Shown here: one piece after another, positions 42,028 to 49,700 of the stretch
Layout: each line of letters begins with the position of its first letter
Numbering within the stretch: position 1 is the first letter of the stretch
Assembly (NCBI GenBank): GCA_963761525.1
Contig: CAVXHG010000010.1
Span: 248,001-312,000 of the forward strand
Direction of reading: 5' to 3'
Length of the DNA stretch: 64,000 nucleotides
Origin: BOG-931 sp963761525
Lineage (GTDB): Bacteria > Pseudomonadota > Alphaproteobacteria > Rhizobiales > Xanthobacteraceae
Notes under the pieces: generated by a model
The model's database searches: none
Told to the model about the DNA's origin: nothing
Seen by the model: only the letters and a program-made list of their open reading frames with translations
Translations under genes and position numbers: made by a program

Positions 42028-42702
42028 TCACTTCACCGGAAAATCGAAAAAGGTGTCCGGGAACGGTTCGTGGCGCAACGTAAAGTGCCACCATTCCTTG
42101 TTATACGGACGGAAGCCGCGGCGGCTCATGGCGTTGGCAAGCAGCATGCGGTTGGAATGGGCCTCCGCACTGATACTTGGATCGGCGGGCCACGATTTCG
42201 GACTGAAGAAATCGAATGGCGTACCCATGTCGAGCTCTTTCCCGTCATCGCGCGCCAGTGTCAGATCCGTCGTCGAGCCGCGCGAATGGCCCGAACGGGA
42301 CGCGATATAACCGCTACCGAACAGCGTGCGTTTGTCGACGTTGGGATAGAATTCGGCCTTCATTTTCTGGTCGTTGATGTCCCGCGCCCAGCGCACGAAA
42401 TTCGCCACCGCACGCGTCGGCCGGTAGCAATCAAACACCTTGATGTGAATCCCTTGGGGGGCAAGGTCGCGCGCGACCTGCGCCAGTGCCTCGGCGGCAG
42501 GACGAGCCAACAGGCACTGCGGCGCTTCGTAACCGTCAATCGGGCGGCCAACAAAATTATGCGATCCGGCATAGCGGATGTCCGCCATCAATCCGGGAAC
42601 AGCCGAAGCCGCGTCAACGAAGTCGCTTGGACGGTCCTGTGCCTGTGTCGCTTGCGCACAGAGGACAGCAAATAGCCCCAGGAAAATCGCGTATTTCCTC
42701 AT
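42028..42702 (-). CDS. D-alanyl-D-alanine dipeptidase-like M15 peptidase (VanX/DdpX family)
   Basis: The protein of about 224 residues has a signal peptide (KYAIFLGLFAVLCAQATQA) and the M15D zinc motif SGHSRGSTTDL (about residues 128-138) plus EWWHFTLR (about 206) with the catalytic Glu and third zinc ligand. It should act in the periplasm, cutting D-Ala-D-Ala or related peptidoglycan dipeptides for recycling. ATG at 42702 overlaps the stop of the upstream CDF remnant (TGATG). Vancomycin resistance is not implied; no vanA-type ligase is present. Confidence 0.9.
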   Translation of the reverse strand: MRKYAIFLGLFAVLCAQATQAQDRPSDFVDAASAVPGLMADIRYAGSHNFVGRPIDGYEAPQCLLARPAAEALAQVARDLAPQGIHIKVFDCYRPTRAVANFVRWARDINDQKMKAEFYPNVDKRTLFGSGYIASRSGHSRGSTTDLTLARDDGKELDMGTPFDFFSPKSWPADPSISAEAHSNRMLLANAMSRRGFRPYNKEWWHFTLRHEPFPDTFFDFPVK

Positions 42703-42890
42703 CAACGCGAACACGCGTTCACTTCGACGGTGACATGGGAGAGTCCGGCAAGATCGTTGAGCCGCTGCTTATAGACCGCCGGCGCTTGCGGCACGTCCGA
42801 CACAACGGACGCGATCACCGCAGAATGGCCGGGCCCTAATCGCCAGACATGGAGGCCGTGTGTCCACCGCGTGATCGAATGTGAGTGCAT
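42702..42890 (-). pseudogene. C-terminal remnant of a cation diffusion facilitator
   Basis: The frame reads THGLHVWRLGPGHSAVIASV, then VSDVPQAPAVYKQRLNDLAG and LSHVTVEVNAC, which is the cytoplasmic C-terminal domain of CDF (DmeF-like) metal exporters: DLHVW, GPGH and HVTVEV are typical. All transmembrane segments are missing; the DUF3617 gene ends 12 bases upstream. The remnant still overlaps the VanX-like start as TGATG, showing an old operon. Confidence 0.65.
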
Positions 42891-42902
42891 GATTCGATGG
42901 CC

Positions 42903-43340
42903 CTATTGTTGAGGACATTCCGACACCCATTGCCCTTCCAGCGTGTTTCGCGAATCGACCATCGGCGTACCGGCCATCTCCGCCTTGGTGTGGATAACAC
43001 CGCTGTAGTGGTGCGGATCGTCAAAGCTGAACTCGCCGGTGAGCTCCATGTCGAGCTGACCCTTGCAGACCAGCCGCCATGTCAGCTTACCGCCGGAAAG
43101 GTTGCGTTCGATCGATCCGCAAACCGAATTGATCGTCCCGGCGACCGGAGAAAATGTCGTGGCGAGGTCCGCAGTCTGCTCAGGGGTAAGGCATTTAGTG
43201 CTTTCGTGGGGCGGGCCGATGACGCCGCCGGTCTCGGTGCGGGTGATGACGCGCCAAAGTCCGGGGGCGATCCCGTCGGCAAAAGCGGTCCCATTCACGA
43301 ACGCCAAAGCCGAAACCAGCAGAGCAATCCGAAAATTCAC
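42903..43340 (-). CDS. DUF3617 family periplasmic protein
   Basis: The 145-residue protein has a signal peptide (MNFRIALLVSALAFVNGTAF, cleavage near AFAD) and the DUF3617 pattern PGLWRVITRTE, KCLTPEQTADL and FSFDDPHHYSGVIHTKAEMA. Cysteines at about residues 50, 75, 93 and 143 could form disulfides. The function of the family is unknown. It is monocistronic or the first gene of the minus-strand set that ends with the VanX-like gene, and is divergent from flhA. Confidence 0.85.
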   Translation of the reverse strand: MNFRIALLVSALAFVNGTAFADGIAPGLWRVITRTETGGVIGPPHESTKCLTPEQTADLATTFSPVAGTINSVCGSIERNLSGGKLTWRLVCKGQLDMELTGEFSFDDPHHYSGVIHTKAEMAGTPMVDSRNTLEGQWVSECPQQ

Positions 43341-43409
43341 AACTTTCAGTCCTTCCCGGCGCGCAATGGCGGCTTCGATTACGGCCTTATTGCGAAAACC
43401 TGCCCCTTG

Positions 43410-43424
43410 TTAACGACTCGGTAA
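43410..43424. promoter_or_regulatory. Candidate CtrA box upstream of flhA
   Basis: TTAA-CGACTCG-GTAA matches the CtrA consensus TTAA-N7-TTAA at seven of eight positions and contains a GANTC methylation site (GACTC). It lies 161 bases before the flhA ATG and between divergent genes. Flagellar genes are known CtrA targets in alphaproteobacteria. Matches at seven of eight will also occur by chance in a window this long. Confidence 0.45.
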
Positions 43425-43584
43425 CCATAAACCCGGCACATTTTGCCTGGGAGGCGTATGCGTTTCCACCTCACTCTAAGGGGTAGCCTTGGAAGCGAGC
43501 GCCGCACAAATCATCCGCGCCGGTGGCCTATCAGCCGCCGCGCACAGCTTTGAACCGCACGACCGACGGAAGCGATCGACCGGC

Positions 43585-45696
43585 ATGACCGACGCAACAT
43601 CGGCGCAGGGCGGAGAGACGGCCCTGTCGCGGCTCGTCGACCTCGGCACAATGCTGCGGCGGAGCGACATCGGGCTCGCCGTCGGCATGATGGCGATCCT
43701 CGTCATCCTGATCCTGCCGCTGCCGCCGGTACTGCTCGATTTCGCGCTCGCCATCTCGATCACCTTCTCGGTGCTGATCCTGATGACATCGCTGTTCATC
43801 CAGACGCCGCTGGAGTTTTCCGCTTTCCCGACGGTGCTGCTTATTTCGACAATGTTGCGGCTTGCCCTCAACCTCGCGTCGACGCGCCTCATCCTCGCCC
43901 GCGGCCACGAAGGCACAGCCGCCGCCGGCCACGTCATCGAGGCGTTCGGCAACTTCGTGATGGGCGGCAACTTCGTCATCGGCATCATCGTGTTCACGAT
44001 CCTTGTCATCGTGAACTTCGTGGTCATCACCAAAGGTTCCGGGCGCATCGCTGAAGTTGCGGCGCGCTTCCATTTGGACGCCATGCCCGGCAAGCAGATG
44101 GCGATCGACGCCGACATGTCCGCCGGACTGATCGACGAAAAGGAAGCGCGGCGGCGGCGCAAGGCGCTCGAAGACGAATCCGGCTTCTTCGGCGCCATGG
44201 ACGGCGCCTCGAAATTCGTACGCGGCGATGCCATCGCCGGCCTGCTCGTCGTGATGATCAATGTCATCGGCGGCATGGTGATCGGCATCCTCCAGCAAGG
44301 ACTGTCGTTTGGCGATGCAGCCCACGCCTACACCCTGCTGACTGTCGGCGACGGGCTGGTGACGCAAATCCCGGCGCTGATCGTCTCGACCGCCGCCGGC
44401 CTGCTGGTCTCGAAGGCCGGCGTCGCCGGAGCCGCCGACAAGGCGTTGCTTAGCCAGCTTTCCGGTTACCCGAAGGCGCTCGGCATGTCGGCCGCAGTCA
44501 TGCTGGTGATGGCGCTGTTGCCTGGTATTCCGATGCTGCCATTCATGATCCTGGGCGGCGGGGCCGGAAGCCTCGCTTATGTTATCGACCGCCGCAATAA
44601 AGTGGCCGTGGCTGACGAAGCGAAGAAAACCGAGACAGCCAAAACCGCCGCGCCTGCCGAAGAACCGGTCACGGCATCGCTCAAGATCGACGATCTCAAG
44701 ATCGAACTCGGCTATGCGCTGCTGCCGCTGGTCAATGCACCGGATGGTTCCGACCGCTTGACCGAGCAGATCAAGGCGCTGCGCCGATCTCTAGCGATCG
44801 AGATGGGCTTCGTGATGCCGGCTGTACGTATCCTCGACAACGTGCAGCTCGACGCCAACAGCTACGTGATCAAGATCAAGGAAGTCGAGGGCGGCACCGG
44901 TAAAGTGTGGCACGGCCAGTACATGGTAATGGACCCCGCCGGCAATCAGGTGACCTTGCCCGGCGTCCACACCACGGAACCGACCTTCGGCTTGCCGGCA
45001 ACCTGGATCGATGCGGCGTTGAAGGAAGAAGCGTCGGTGAAAGGCTACACCGTCGTCGATGCCGCGACTGTACTGGCGACGCATCTGACCGAACTAATCA
45101 AGACCAACATGTCAGAGCTGTTGTCTTACGGCGAAGTACAGAAACTGATCAAGGAATTGCCCAAGGAACAGGGCGAGCTGATCAAGGATATCGTGCCATC
45201 GCTGATCACGATCTCCGGTATCCAGCGCGTATTGCAAATGCTGCTTGCCGAACGCGTCTCGATCCGCGATCTCGGCACCATCCTCGAAGGGATTGCCGAC
45301 GGCCTCGGCTCAACCCGCAACCCGGCAATGCTGGCGGAACACGTGCGGGCGCGGCTGGCGCGCCAGCTTTGTGCCCAGCATATGAGCGCCAATGGGCTGC
45401 TCCCAATCATCGCGCTCACTGCGAAATGGGAGCAGGCGTTCGCGGAATCGATCGTCGGTCAAGGCGATGATCGCAGTCTCGCAATGCAACCGTCCCAACT
45501 CACCGAATTCATCAATGCGGTGCGCGAAAAATTCGAGCATGCGGCCCATGAAGGCGAGGCTCCGGTGCTGGTTACCTCGCCCGCCATTCGGCCGTTCGTG
45601 CGCGGCATTATCGAACGCTTCCGCGCACAAACCAGCGTGCTGGCGCAAACGGAAATTCACCCGCGCGTGCGACTCAAGACTGTCGGCAGTATTTGA
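43585..45696 (+). CDS. flhA: Flagellar biosynthesis protein FlhA
   Basis: The 703-residue membrane protein is the export-gate component of the flagellar type III secretion system. The N-terminal half has eight or so membrane helices (VGMMAILVILILPLPPVLLD; ALAISITFSVLILMTSLFIQ) and the FHIPEP-region equivalent STMLRLALNLASTRLIL, RFHLDAMPGKQMAIDADMSA and GDAIAGLLVVMINVIGGMVI. The C-terminal cytoplasmic domain starts after about residue 350 and ends ARVRLKTVGSI-like. ATG at 43585 gives MTDATSAQGG; an earlier TTG at 43489 would add 32 unlikely residues. A hairpin follows. Confidence 0.95.
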   Translation: MTDATSAQGGETALSRLVDLGTMLRRSDIGLAVGMMAILVILILPLPPVLLDFALAISITFSVLILMTSLFIQTPLEFSAFPTVLLISTMLRLALNLASTRLILARGHEGTAAAGHVIEAFGNFVMGGNFVIGIIVFTILVIVNFVVITKGSGRIAEVAARFHLDAMPGKQMAIDADMSAGLIDEKEARRRRKALEDESGFFGAMDGASKFVRGDAIAGLLVVMINVIGGMVIGILQQGLSFGDAAHAYTLLTVGDGLVTQIPALIVSTAAGLLVSKAGVAGAADKALLSQLSGYPKALGMSAAVMLVMALLPGIPMLPFMILGGGAGSLAYVIDRRNKVAVADEAKKTETAKTAAPAEEPVTASLKIDDLKIELGYALLPLVNAPDGSDRLTEQIKALRRSLAIEMGFVMPAVRILDNVQLDANSYVIKIKEVEGGTGKVWHGQYMVMDPAGNQVTLPGVHTTEPTFGLPATWIDAALKEEASVKGYTVVDAATVLATHLTELIKTNMSELLSYGEVQKLIKELPKEQGELIKDIVPSLITISGIQRVLQMLLAERVSIRDLGTILEGIADGLGSTRNPAMLAEHVRARLARQLCAQHMSANGLLPIIALTAKWEQAFAESIVGQGDDRSLAMQPSQLTEFINAVREKFEHAAHEGEAPVLVTSPAIRPFVRGIIERFRAQTSVLAQTEIHPRVRLKTVGSI

Positions 45697-45700
45697 AACG

Positions 45701-45727
45701 GTTATGCCCGCATGGCGCGGGCATAAC
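45701..45727. terminator. Bidirectional terminator between flhA and a binding-protein gene
   Basis: GTTATGCCCGC/GCGGGCATAAC is a perfect 11-bp stem with loop ATGGC, placed four bases past the flhA stop and 11 bases from the stop of the convergent gene. T tracts are weak on both sides, so efficiency is uncertain. Confidence 0.6.
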
Positions 45728-45738
45728 AAAGCGGCTTG

Positions 45739-46458
45739 TTAAGGCGCGACCGCCAGGCCTTTGACGTGATGCTTTTCGATCAGACCAGCCACAAAACCCG
45801 ACTTCTTTACTTCTTCGACAAACTCGCTCAGGAATTTCGCGCCAGCAGTATTGGGCTTCGCCGTGCCGATCGCTTGCTGCACCGTCATGAAATTGCCGGG
45901 CAGGATCTTGCTGCCTGGCAGCTTTTCCACGTCAGTCAGCAACTGCGGCCGTAGCGCGGCATAGGCTTCGAGCTTCTCGTTGACGAATTGATCGAACGGA
46001 CCTTCCGCGGAGTCGGAGCGCAGCAGCGTTGCCTGCTTGATGTTACGCTCAAGCCAGAGATCGTAGGCGGCACCGCGCCGGACGGTGATCCGGTTTCCAG
46101 AGCGATCGACTTCGGCGATGGAGGAAATCGTCGAACCGTTCGGCACCAGATAAGTCGCCTCGATCTCGCAATAAGCATTCGTGAAGGTGATTTTTTCGGC
46201 CCGCTGCGGCTCGGCTCCAATCAAGCCGATGTCCCAGCTATTGGTGCCGGCAGCATCGGCAAGCTTGGACGGCCGGTCGAACTGAACGTATTTGACGGGT
46301 ACGCCAAGCCGGCGCGCGATTTCGGCTGCCATGTCGGGCGAAACGCCCTGCGGATCGCCTGATGCGGTCTTGCCGGTTACCAGCAGGAAATTGCTCATGT
46401 TGATACCGGCGCGCAGAACGCCGGTCGGCGCGAGTTCGGATGTTAGTTGGCTCATCAT
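45739..46458 (-). CDS. SBP_bac_3-type solute-binding protein without signal peptide
   Basis: The 239-residue protein matches polar-amino-acid-type binding proteins: LRAGINMSNFLLVTG, GVSPDMAAEIARRLGVPVKY, WDIGLIGAEPQRAEKITFTN and VRRGAAYDLWLERN. It starts MMSQLTSELAPTGVLRAGIN directly at the mature domain, with GGGAGTG as ribosome site and no hydrophobic signal in any frame upstream. So it would stay in the cytoplasm, unlike normal ABC binding proteins. It may be a ligand-binding sensor or enzyme-like homologue (for example cyclohexadienyl dehydratase relatives share this fold). Confidence 0.82.
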   Translation of the reverse strand: MMSQLTSELAPTGVLRAGINMSNFLLVTGKTASGDPQGVSPDMAAEIARRLGVPVKYVQFDRPSKLADAAGTNSWDIGLIGAEPQRAEKITFTNAYCEIEATYLVPNGSTISSIAEVDRSGNRITVRRGAAYDLWLERNIKQATLLRSDSAEGPFDQFVNEKLEAYAALRPQLLTDVEKLPGSKILPGNFMTVQQAIGTAKPNTAGAKFLSEFVEEVKKSGFVAGLIEKHHVKGLAVAP

Positions 46459-46516
46459 TTCACTCCCTTAAGCCCTTCATCGACTGCAATTACCAGCTAA
46501 AACCCGCACTCCCGCC

Positions 46517-47500
46517 TCAGGGAGACGGAACAGTTACACCTTTGAGAACTACTGCCCATCGTTGCATTTCCGCTGTCAGATAGCGCGCGTGAGCGTCCGC
46601 GTTGGCGCGATCCGCCGACACGGGTGCACTGCCAACATTTTTGAGGTCGGCCAGGAAGTTCGGATCGGTGACGACATCGTGAAGCTTATCGCGCAACTCC
46701 GTCAAGATTGCCGGGGGCGTGCCTTTGGGAGCGTAGAGCGCCGTCCAGTTCACCATGTCGAAACCGGTCATGCCCTGCTCGGCAAGAGTGGGCACATCCG
46801 GAAGCTGAGAGAATCGCTCGGTGCTGGTCACGCCGAACGCTTTGACCGAGCCCGCTTTGATATAGGGTGTTGCGGTAGCGACCAAATCGCAAAGCAGGTC
46901 GACTTGACCGCCCAATAGATCTGTCATCGCTTGCGACGTGCCCCGATAGGGCACGGAGGTTATGTCCAGCTTAAGCGCGTTCATGAACAGGACGGCGCAC
47001 AGATAGGACGCCCCGCCGGTGCCGGTATTGGCGAAAGACAGCTTCGCCTGGTTCGCCCGCAACATCGACACGAACTCGGCAAACGTCGTCGCCGGAAATT
47101 TGGGGCCGGTCAGCACGACATTCGGTTGATAGGCGACAAGACCCAAATCGTCGAAGTCCTTGATCGGATCGTAGTCAAGCTTTGGGTAAAGCGCCGGGCT
47201 GATCGCCATGCTGATATTCTGGAACAACACCGTGTAGCCGTCCGGCGCACTCCTGGCGACGTGCGCGGAACCGAGATTGCCACCGGCGCCGCCGATATTC
47301 TCAACTATGATCGGCAGTTTCGCACTCAGATGCTTGGCAAGGATGCGGCCGACGACGTCCGCCGGCCCGCCGGCCGCGAAAGGGACAATCATCGTGATCG
47401 GATGCGTAGGATAGGTCTGCGCGCCAGCCGAAGGCGCCTGCGCGAAAGCGGCCGCGGCCGCTAAGGCCACGAAAATTCCCATTCGCAGCGGACGCGTCAT
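46517..47500 (-). CDS. Bug/TctC-type tripartite tricarboxylate transporter binding protein
   Basis: The 327-residue product has a signal peptide (LRMGIFVALAAAAAFAQAPS, cleavage near AGAQ) and the Bug family pattern YPTHPITMIVPFAAGGPADV, VENIGGAGGNLGSAHVARSA, and QMTDLLGGQVDLLCD-like text. It would capture a carboxylate in the periplasm for a TctAB-type membrane pair, which is not present here; orphan Bug proteins are common. ATG at 47500 is chosen as start of the signal peptide. It is divergent from tcuA-like gene 140 bases away, suggesting co-regulation. Confidence 0.9.
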   Translation of the reverse strand: MTRPLRMGIFVALAAAAAFAQAPSAGAQTYPTHPITMIVPFAAGGPADVVGRILAKHLSAKLPIIVENIGGAGGNLGSAHVARSAPDGYTVLFQNISMAISPALYPKLDYDPIKDFDDLGLVAYQPNVVLTGPKFPATTFAEFVSMLRANQAKLSFANTGTGGASYLCAVLFMNALKLDITSVPYRGTSQAMTDLLGGQVDLLCDLVATATPYIKAGSVKAFGVTSTERFSQLPDVPTLAEQGMTGFDMVNWTALYAPKGTPPAILTELRDKLHDVVTDPNFLADLKNVGSAPVSADRANADAHARYLTAEMQRWAVVLKGVTVPSP

Positions 47501-47639
47501 GATGCTTTTCCAACCGTCATTTGTTATTGATCCGATTAGGAATAAGAGTGGTCTTCTCATTCAGTTGACCGGCCCGCGCGCTCTGTCCGCGTAGAGCGGA
47601 ACGTTGGCCGGGACGAAAGCCTGAAGGAGCTTTCGAGGC

Positions 47640-49130
47640 ATGTCCTACGATGTGATCGTGGTGGGAGGAGGCTGTGCGGCCCTTTGTGCCGCATTGTCCG
47701 CGTCGGAACAAGGTGCCCGCGTCATCGTCCTGGAACGCGCGCCACGAGAGCGCCGCGGCGGCAACAGCATGTTCGCAACCGGCGGTTTCCGCATCGTGCA
47801 TCATGGCGTCGAGGACATACGAAAGATTGTTCCCGATCTTTCCGAAGAGGATATCGCGCGCACCGATTTCGGCGAATACAGCGTCGAACAGTATTTCGAG
47901 GATCTCGGCCGCGTTACGCAGTATCTCAGCGATCCGGATCTCGCCGACACGTTGATCAAAAACAGTACCGCGACGGTATGCTGGCTCCGCGATCATGGCA
48001 TTCGCTTTCTACCCAATTACGGTCGGCAGGCCTACAAGGTGGATGGTCGCTTCAAGTTCTTCGGCGGCGCCGTAATTTTCGCCAATGGCGGAGGCACCGG
48101 TTTGATGGAAGCGCAATACCGGAATCTGGAAAAAGCCGGGGTTGCGATTCGCTACAACGCCCGGGCGACGAGCCTCATCCGCGAAGATGGCCGCATCGCC
48201 GGCGTACGTTTCGATGTTGCGGGACGGGAAGACGCCGTCGCCGCGCCAGCGGTCGTGCTCGCCAGCGGCGGCTTCGAGGCAAACCGCGAATGGCGCACCC
48301 GCTATCTCGGGCCCGGCTGGGAGATGGCGAAAGTTCGCGGCACCCGGTACAACACCGGCGACGGTATTCGCATGGCGCTCGACGTTGGCGCGCAGCCATT
48401 CGGTCAATGGTCAGGATGCCATTCGGTTGCTTGGGGTCGCAACGCCGGCGAATTCGGCGACGTTGAAGCGCCGCATGTCGGATTTCGTCACAGCTATCCA
48501 TTCGGCATCGTCGTCAATCAGGACGGCAAGCGATTCCTCGACGAAGGCGCCGATTTCCGCGGTTACACCTACGCAAAATACGGTCGTATCATCCTGCAAC
48601 AGCCGGGAAGCTTCGCCTGGCAAGTGTTCGACGCGCAAGTCAAACACTTGCTGCGCGATGAGTACGGGATGCGAGGAACGGCGAAGGTGCAAGCGGACAC
48701 GTTGGAGCAGCTCGTGACGCGGATGCAGGACGTCGATGCAAACGGATTCCTCGCGACGATGCGCGAATATAATGCCGCCGTAAGGCGCGACGTCGCTTTC
48801 GACCCGAACGTCAAGGACGGCCGCAGGACAATCGGGCTCGATGTCGACAAAACCAACTGGGCCAATCCGATCGAAGTACCGCCGTTCGAGGCGTATGCCG
48901 TCAGTTGCGGCGTGACGTTCACATTCGGCGGCGTGAAGATCGATACAGCCGCCCGGGTGCTTGATATCGACGATGCGGCGCTGCCAGGACTGTTTGCCGC
49001 TGGCGAACTGGTTGGCGGCCTGTTTTATTTCAACTATCCGGGCGCCACCGGACTGACCTCATCGGCCGTATTCGGCCGCATCGCCGGCCGCGAGGCAGCC
49101 GGTTATGCGCTGACGACTAAAGCGCACTAA
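47640..49130 (+). CDS. tcuA: FAD-dependent tricarballylate dehydrogenase-like protein (TcuA)
   Basis: The 496-residue flavoprotein has VIVVGGGCAALCAALSASEQ (FAD loop), RRGGNSMFATGGFRI, a fumarate-reductase-type active-site region (GFRHSYPFGIVVNQDGKRFL, DEGADFRGYTY) and the C-terminal GGVKIDTAARVLD and GELVGGLFYFNYPGATGLT. This matches TcuA-like enzymes that oxidise tricarballylate to aconitate. The partner TcuB and carrier TcuC are absent from the window. Divergent placement next to a Bug binding protein fits tricarboxylate use. AAGGAGC precedes the ATG region. Confidence 0.88.
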   Translation: MSYDVIVVGGGCAALCAALSASEQGARVIVLERAPRERRGGNSMFATGGFRIVHHGVEDIRKIVPDLSEEDIARTDFGEYSVEQYFEDLGRVTQYLSDPDLADTLIKNSTATVCWLRDHGIRFLPNYGRQAYKVDGRFKFFGGAVIFANGGGTGLMEAQYRNLEKAGVAIRYNARATSLIREDGRIAGVRFDVAGREDAVAAPAVVLASGGFEANREWRTRYLGPGWEMAKVRGTRYNTGDGIRMALDVGAQPFGQWSGCHSVAWGRNAGEFGDVEAPHVGFRHSYPFGIVVNQDGKRFLDEGADFRGYTYAKYGRIILQQPGSFAWQVFDAQVKHLLRDEYGMRGTAKVQADTLEQLVTRMQDVDANGFLATMREYNAAVRRDVAFDPNVKDGRRTIGLDVDKTNWANPIEVPPFEAYAVSCGVTFTFGGVKIDTAARVLDIDDAALPGLFAAGELVGGLFYFNYPGATGLTSSAVFGRIAGREAAGYALTTKAH

Positions 49131-49211
49131 CTGACCGTGCAGCCTATTCAGGCCGAGGGTTCCAGTTCCATCCAATTCCGGGTTCTGCCGGCGTCAGGCA
49201 CGCTCTCACTC

Positions 49212-49236
49212 GGAACCAAGCCCCCAATCAATCGTT
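49212..49236 (+). promoter_or_regulatory. EcfG-type (general stress) promoter
   Basis: GGAAC at 49212-49216 and CGTT at 49233-49236 are separated by exactly 16 bases, matching the alphaproteobacterial sigma-EcfG consensus GGAAC-N16/17-CGTT. It reads toward the 64-residue membrane peptide gene at 49363, with a leader of about 120 bases. Confidence 0.65.
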
Positions 49237-49243
49237 ATCACGA

Positions 49244-49265
49244 GACTTCACCGTTCGGTGAAGTC
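49244..49265 (+). repeat. Hairpin at the expected 5' end of the stress transcript
   Basis: GACTTCACC/GGTGAAGTC is a perfect 9-bp stem with loop GTTC, followed by CTATTT. It starts about eight bases past the EcfG-type -10 element, so it would form the 5' end of that transcript; it could alternatively terminate the tcuA message. Confidence 0.5.
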
Positions 49266-49362
49266 CTATTTGGCCTGTGAATCCGAGTACCTAGTTAGTT
49301 AGCGTTGGATGAACTTTTTACCCCAGCAGCCCCCACTAATGGGCAGAAACTGGGAGGTCGCA

Positions 49363-49557
49363 ATGAACCATTCGATGTACAGCGCCGACCGTGGAACGCA
49401 CCTGAAGATCGTGGTGCTCGGTTTGCTTTGCGCGACTGCAGTCGCCGTGATCGGCATTTTCGCCCATGTCGGCGATCTTGATCTTGGCACTACCGCATTG
49501 GTCAAAGCCGGTCAGCCGACTGCGATGAGCAGCAGGCTGACACCGACCATTCGATAG
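49363..49557 (+). CDS. Small single-helix membrane peptide, stress-promoter linked
   Basis: The 64-residue product MNHSMYSADRGTHL has one hydrophobic helix (KIVVLGLLCATAVAVIGIFA, residues 15-34) and a short polar tail. GGGAGGTCGCA gives an excellent ribosome site for ATG 49363. I recognise the overall form from small hypothetical proteins of Bradyrhizobium relatives, without known function. The promoter at 49212 suggests control by the general stress sigma factor. The 232 bases before the gene hold only that promoter and the hairpin. Confidence 0.7.
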   Translation: MNHSMYSADRGTHLKIVVLGLLCATAVAVIGIFAHVGDLDLGTTALVKAGQPTAMSSRLTPTIR

Positions 49558-49623
49558 TTGCTGGCTATTAGTTTGTACTCTGACTCTACGTGCCCGGCCT
49601 CGCGCCGGGCACACGCGTTTTAG

Positions 49624-49666
49624 CTGATCCGGAAAAGTGGGAACAGTTTTCCGAAAGATCATGCTC
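49624..49666. repeat. Palindromic intergenic repeat, copy 2
   Basis: GATCCGGAAAAGTGGGAACA followed by GTTTTCCGAAAGATCATGCTC is the same element as at 27864-27912 in the opposite orientation, with a few differences. It lies between the small membrane peptide and the anti-sigma gene. Confidence 0.8.
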
Positions 49667-49700
49667 ATGAGAGCGACATTTACTCGCTTCGCAGGATTCG

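Noticed and set aside
42028..42702. VanX-like gene as an antibiotic-resistance determinant
   Set aside because: No vanH/vanA-type ligase or regulator is near, it has a signal peptide, and such M15 dipeptidases are common peptidoglycan-recycling enzymes in Gram-negatives.
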